NCBI GenBank assembly: GCA_037444725.1
Contig: JBBILW010000025.1
Span: forward strand, 1-8,850
Reading direction: 5' to 3'
DNA from: CAIKKG01 sp037444725
Lineage (GTDB): Bacteria > Patescibacteriota > Minisyncoccia > UBA6257 > GWB1-50-10
DNA: 8,850 nucleotides
Shown here: positions 6,117 to 8,850 of the stretch, one piece after another
Numbering within the stretch: position 1 is the first letter of the stretch
Layout of the letters: every line of letters begins with the position of its first letter
The notes under the pieces: model-generated
Databases searched by the model: none
What the model saw: the letters and a program-made list of their open reading frames with translations, nothing else
What the model was told of the DNA's origin: nothing
Position numbers and translations under genes: made by a program

Positions 6117-7409
6117 TTACTTCAAACGCTTCTTTGTTTCCTCGACGAGTTTCTCAAGCATAATGGTCTCCTGCGCGCCGGACTTCATGTCCCTGATAAT
6201 AATCGAATTTTCGAATGCTTCTTTCTGTCCAAAGAGGAGCGCAATGGGCGCATGTACGCGCTCACCGAATTTCATCTGCGCTTTGAGTGTTTTCTTACCC
6301 AAGGCCTCCACCACCGCAATATTGCTCATGCGCAACGTGTTCATAAGCCGAACACTCAGCTTCTTCGCACGCTCTCCTACCGCGATAAAGAACACGCGCG
6401 ACTTCTGCTTGTGGGGCAATCCCACGTTATTCGCTTTAAGTTGCGCCACAATCCTATCGAGACCGAGCGCGATGCCGACACCTGGAATCGGCTTGCCAAA
6501 CAGCATCTCGGACAGATAGTCGTACCTTCCGCCTCCCGCAAGCGCAGGACCGGTCTCGCCGCTGTAGATTTCAAAAATAGAGCGATTGTAATACTCTTTT
6601 TCGCGAACGAAATACGGATTCGGCTCGTACGGGATGCCGTTGTCTTCCACCAATTCCAGCACCGCCTTGAAATGATTGTTACAGGCCTGGCAGAGATGAT
6701 CGAGAATGATAGGCGCGTCTTTTTTGAAGCTCACGCATTCCTCTTTTTCACAGTTGAAAAGACGCAACGGATACTCCTCCAAATTATCCTTGCACTCGGT
6801 GCAAATATTCTGCTTGCGGTAATACGCCTTCAGCTTCTCGCGGTAATTGGGGCGGCACACTTTGCAGCCCATCGTATTAATCTTCAAGCGCAAATTCTGG
6901 AATTTGAGCGCCTTCAAAAATTCCATAGCGGCAAGCACGACCTGCATGTCGTACACCGCATCATTGTCGCCTACGATATCAAATCCCCACTGGTGCACCT
7001 CGCACGACTTTCCGTTATCAAGTTTTTCCTGGCGCGCAACCGAACCATAGTGATGGACCTTGAGCGGCGACGCGTAATACCCGAGATGATGCTCGATATA
7101 GCTGCGCAAAATCGGCGCGGAGAGATCCGCGCGGAGCGCGACCTCCTCCCCTCCTCAGTCGTGAGACCGATACAATTTACGCGAAGTCGATTCACCGACA
7201 CTCGGCACGAAAAGTTCCTGGTGTTCCAAAAGCGGCGTTTCCATATAATGGAAATCGTAAAGGTCGCTCACGTGCCGGCCTGTTTCAAAAATAGCGCGCC
7301 ACCAATCGCCGTCTTTCGGCAAAATATCCGCAACTCCTTTTACGCTCTTCGCCTCGAAGGGCGCTTTTGTTTTCTTTGTTTTTTTCTTCGCTGGTGCTTT
7401 AGGTGCCAT
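6117..7409 (-). pseudogene. hisS: Histidyl-tRNA synthetase, interrupted by an in-frame TGA at codon 85
   Basis: Class II aminoacyl-tRNA synthetase that charges tRNA-His. The reading frame has 430 codons before the final TAA, near family length, but codon 85 (7155-7157) is TGA. The frame is the same on both sides, so this is a nonsense or recoded codon, not a frameshift. Order: Lys/Ala-rich tail (1-20); VKGVADILP (about 23-31); motif 1 region METPLLEHQELF; TGA inside D-x-GGEEVALR, where relatives often have Arg; motif 2 region VARQE (124-128) to EVHQWGF (137-143); eight cysteines between 182 and 243; R269-EKEYYNR; GGGRYDYL (292-299); motif 3 ALGLDRI (314-320); anticodon-binding domain from about 335. 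Several motif positions deviate (see findings). It starts 5 nt after lepB with no Shine-Dalgarno sequence. It could be a pseudogene, a readthrough gene or a sequence error. The family identity is certain; the functional state is not. Confidence 0.85.
7155..7157 (-). other. In-frame TGA codon within hisS
   Basis: Codon 85 of hisS. It follows GAC (Asp84) and precedes GGA GGG GAG GAG (GGEE). One C-to-T change from CGA (Arg) would create it. The downstream codons stay in the same frame to the natural TAA stop at 6117-6119. Confidence 0.9.
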
Positions 7410-7414
7410 AACTT

Positions 7415-7960
7415 TTATTGATACGCGTACGCGCCGAATGCCATCGCCTTATCGATTGGCCACAAACGGAAGCGCACAAGTCCGATGATGTCGCTTGCGG
7501 GAAGCGCACCCCAGCGGCGTGAATCAAAGCTGAAGTCACGGTTGTCGCCCATCATGAAATACTCGCCCTGCTTCACCGTAAATTCACTCTTGTCCGAGTT
7601 CATCATGCGCGCGACATAAGGCTCCTTAAGTACCTGCGTAGAGCCGTCCTTCCCATACACAGTGACCGTCTTGCCATCTATCACCACGCGCTCGCCCGGC
7701 AATCCGATAACGCGCTTGATGTAATACTGGTGAGGATCACCCGGATACTTGAAGACCATCACCTCGCCTCGTGCAGGTTCTCGGAAACGGTATGCCACTT
7801 CATCAACGAGTAAGTAGTCGCCATTCTGGAAACCCGGCTCCATGCTCGTGCCGCTCACGAGAAACGGCTGTGCAACGAACGCGCGCACCAAAACGACCGC
7901 AACCACTGCGATTACGATTGTCTCCACAACCTCGAATAATGACCAGAAAAATGCTTTCAT
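7415..7960 (-). CDS. lepB: Signal peptidase I
   Basis: Membrane serine protease that removes signal peptides from exported proteins on the outer face of the cytoplasmic membrane. The protein has 181 residues, typical of the short Gram-positive/CPR form with one membrane anchor. Seen in sequence: transmembrane helix at about 9-29; catalytic S39 in VSGTSMEP; catalytic K82 in YYIKRVIGLPGE (79-90); and box E GDNRDFSFDSRRWG (138-151). The Ser/Lys dyad is intact. It is the first gene of the lepB-hisS-HIT-rpsU unit, divergent from pth, with no Shine-Dalgarno sequence before its ATG. hisS follows 5 nt after its TAA stop. Confidence 0.96.
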   Translation of the reverse strand: MKAFFWSLFEVVETIVIAVVAVVLVRAFVAQPFLVSGTSMEPGFQNGDYLLVDEVAYRFREPARGEVMVFKYPGDPHQYYIKRVIGLPGERVVIDGKTVTVYGKDGSTQVLKEPYVARMMNSDKSEFTVKQGEYFMMGDNRDFSFDSRRWGALPASDIIGLVRFRLWPIDKAMAFGAYAYQ

Positions 7961-8010
7961 GTGCGTTGGTGTTAGACGAAATTATTAAATATGCGATAAT
8001 TTTAACGAAC
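7961..8010. promoter_or_regulatory. Divergent promoter region between lepB and pth
   Basis: This 50-bp AT-rich gap separates two genes transcribed away from each other. On the plus strand, TGCGATAAT (7992-8000) is an extended -10 ending 10 nt before the pth ATG. On the minus strand, AATAAT (7981-7986) is a possible -10 for lepB, about 20 nt from its ATG, with a weak TTCGTT 17 bp further upstream. An inverted repeat, AAATTAT (7979-7985) and ATAATTT (7996-8002), overlaps both -10 candidates symmetrically. All assignments are motif-based. Confidence 0.5.
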
Positions 8011-8550
8011 ATGATGGATAAATACAACCCCGAAGAAATCGAGCTGATTGTGGGCCTCGGAAACCCGAGCGAAGAACTCGCAAACACCTACCACAATGTG
8101 GGCATGCAGGCGCTTACCTCCTTCGCAGACGGCACCGCGTTCACTCCCGCAAGCACGGGAACGTTCGCGTACGCACGCATCGGCGCGCACACCTTTATTC
8201 AACCGCTAGTCTTCATGAACGAGTCAGGCCTCGCAGTACGCGATGCGCTGCATTATTTTAAGGCCTCCCCTTCCCAATTGCTCGTCATCCACGACGACGC
8301 GGACGTGCCGCTCGGCGAATACCGCCTTCAGTTCGGCCGCGGCGAAGCGGGGCATCACGGCATCACCTCGGTAGTAAAATCAATTCACACGAATGAATTC
8401 TGGCGCTTGCGCATCGGCATCGAGCAAAAACACCCCATTATCGGCACGCGAAAAAAAGCTGAGACGTTCGTGTTAAAGCCAATCTCTCACGCGCACAAGA
8501 GCATCTTCCTGCGCCTCTTTTTGGAAATCCGCACGCTTCTCTCACTCTAA
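8011..8550 (+). CDS. pth: Peptidyl-tRNA hydrolase
   Basis: Releases tRNA from peptidyl-tRNAs that drop off stalled ribosomes, by cleaving the ester bond in the cytosol. The protein has 179 residues from the ATG at 8011; a second ATG follows directly at 8014. Family motifs: LIVGLGNPSEELANTYHNVG (12-31) with the catalytic H28; FMNESGLAV (68-76) with N70; HDDADVPLGEYRL (94-106) with D95; the GRGEAGHHGITSV segment (109-121); and FWRLRIGI (130-137). The usual GHNG has His in place of Asn (H116), a position that normally contacts the substrate. The frame stays open upstream into lepB, but that part is antisense to lepB and has no Pth similarity, so it is not included. This is the only plus-strand gene. 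No Shine-Dalgarno sequence is seen. It ends 2 nt before the stop of the convergent neighbour. Confidence 0.95.
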   Translation: MMDKYNPEEIELIVGLGNPSEELANTYHNVGMQALTSFADGTAFTPASTGTFAYARIGAHTFIQPLVFMNESGLAVRDALHYFKASPSQLLVIHDDADVPLGEYRLQFGRGEAGHHGITSVVKSIHTNEFWRLRIGIEQKHPIIGTRKKAETFVLKPISHAHKSIFLRLFLEIRTLLSL

Positions 8551-8552
8551 CG

Positions 8553-8850
8553 TTATTTTTTTGCCTTCGGCGTAAAGATAAACGATATCTGGAACTCAAC
8601 CGATCCGTCGGCGCGCTGCGTAATAGCCGCAACGGAAAGTTTCACTGCGGAAAAATCCGTTTCCGCCTCAAGGGCTTTTTTAAACTTTGTCAGTCCGTCA
8701 TAGCTCGAAACGTATGCAAGCAACGAGATGCTCTCCTTGAATGTCGTCGTGTCTATGCGTTCGATAACCACATCGTTTGAACGGGCAAGGTCATCGATGC
8801 GGGAGAAAAAGAGCGACCATGAAGGCGCGCGCTCTTTTGTGACACGCACC
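8553..8850 (-). CDS. C-terminal part of a PilN-like type IV pilus assembly protein (partial)
   Basis: About 98 codons are visible, ending in TAA at 8553-8555; the frame is open at the right edge, so the N terminus is outside the window. The visible part looks like the periplasmic alpha/beta domain of PilN-type proteins: an early W followed by LFFSRIDDLARSNDVVIERI, a strand rich in Ser/Leu, the helix YDGLTKFKKALEAETDF, then VKLSVAAI and VEFQISFIF strands and a lysine-rich end. This fold and order match PilN C-terminal domains, where a short helix is followed by F-x-x-V-x-L and a closing V-x-F strand. No catalytic motif is present. A PilO-like or unrelated protein with the same fold is possible. 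In CPR genomes pilM, pilN and pilO often occur together, so the missing upstream genes would be a good test. Confidence 0.45.
   Translation of the reverse strand, partial: VRVTKERAPSWSLFFSRIDDLARSNDVVIERIDTTTFKESISLLAYVSSYDGLTKFKKALEAETDFSAVKLSVAAITQRADGSVEFQISFIFTPKAKK

Noticed and set aside
7155..7157. UGA read as glycine (genetic code 25) or tryptophan (code 4)
   Set aside because: All other genes, including glycine-rich ftsZ, have no in-frame TGA, and tryptophans use TGG. A reassigned genome would show many. One UGA fits mutation, error or readthrough better.
7115..7157. Selenocysteine insertion at the hisS UGA with the downstream hairpin as SECIS element
   Set aside because: HisRS is not a known selenoprotein, relatives have Arg-like residues rather than Cys here, and the hairpin loop (TCTC) lacks the usual bacterial SECIS loop features.
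6252..7421. A 389-codon open frame on the plus strand opposite hisS
   Set aside because: It runs antisense across all of hisS, gives a His/Arg/Phe-rich protein with no recognisable domain, and arises from the codon pattern of the real minus-strand gene. It is longer than either hisS half only because of the internal TGA.
7771..8010. Extended N terminus of pth starting at 7771
   Set aside because: The frame is open, but the extra 80 residues are antisense to lepB, have no similarity to Pth, and the Pth core begins right after the ATG at 8011.
8551..8570. Intrinsic terminator between pth and the convergent gene
   Set aside because: There is a run of seven T after the pth stop, but no GC-rich hairpin precedes it on either strand, so termination must occur elsewhere or by another route.

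Overview
The window looks like a compact, gene-dense stretch of a bacterial chromosome, most likely from the Candidate Phyla Radiation (Patescibacteria, probably a Parcubacteria-type lineage). This is inferred from gene content and style, not from a marker search. The genes are short and tightly packed, with 1 to 30 bp between operon members. Only ftsA and ftsZ of the division cluster are visible. The ribonucleotide reductase is B12-dependent. Shine-Dalgarno sequences are almost absent. Base composition is near half GC, which argues against the AT-rich Gracilibacteria and Absconditabacteria. No mobile element, CRISPR array, tRNA or rRNA was seen, and no gap between genes exceeds about 100 bp.

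Nearly everything lies on the minus strand, so it reads from high to low coordinates. From the right edge: (a) the 3' end of a PilN-like pilus-assembly gene (8553-8850, minus) converges on (b) pth, peptidyl-tRNA hydrolase, the only plus-strand gene (8011-8550). (c) A 50-bp AT-rich divergent promoter region separates pth from a minus-strand operon: lepB (signal peptidase I), hisS (histidyl-tRNA synthetase, interrupted by an in-frame TGA), a HIT/HINT-family hydrolase, and rpsU (ribosomal protein bS21), closed by a clean hairpin-plus-U terminator. (d) A promoter overlapping that terminator appears to start a second operon: yqeY (GatB/YqeY-domain protein), ybeY (rRNA-maturation endonuclease), ftsA and ftsZ, closed by a second intrinsic terminator. 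(e) nrdJ (class II ribonucleotide reductase) starts from its own extended -10 promoter and runs off the left edge.

The genes are housekeeping: translation and tRNA quality control (hisS, pth, rpsU, ybeY, yqeY), cell division (ftsA, ftsZ), protein export (lepB), deoxynucleotide supply (nrdJ) and probably type IV pili. I do not see a clear new multi-gene system. The points of interest are:
- hisS carries an internal UGA, while none of the ten visible gene ends uses TGA as a stop.
- rpsU is the only gene with a good Shine-Dalgarno sequence, which recalls bS21 autoregulation in Flavobacteriia.
- Two -10 elements sit so close to their ATG that the transcripts would be leaderless.
- FtsZ, HisRS and NrdJ all carry short lysine/alanine-rich N-terminal tails.
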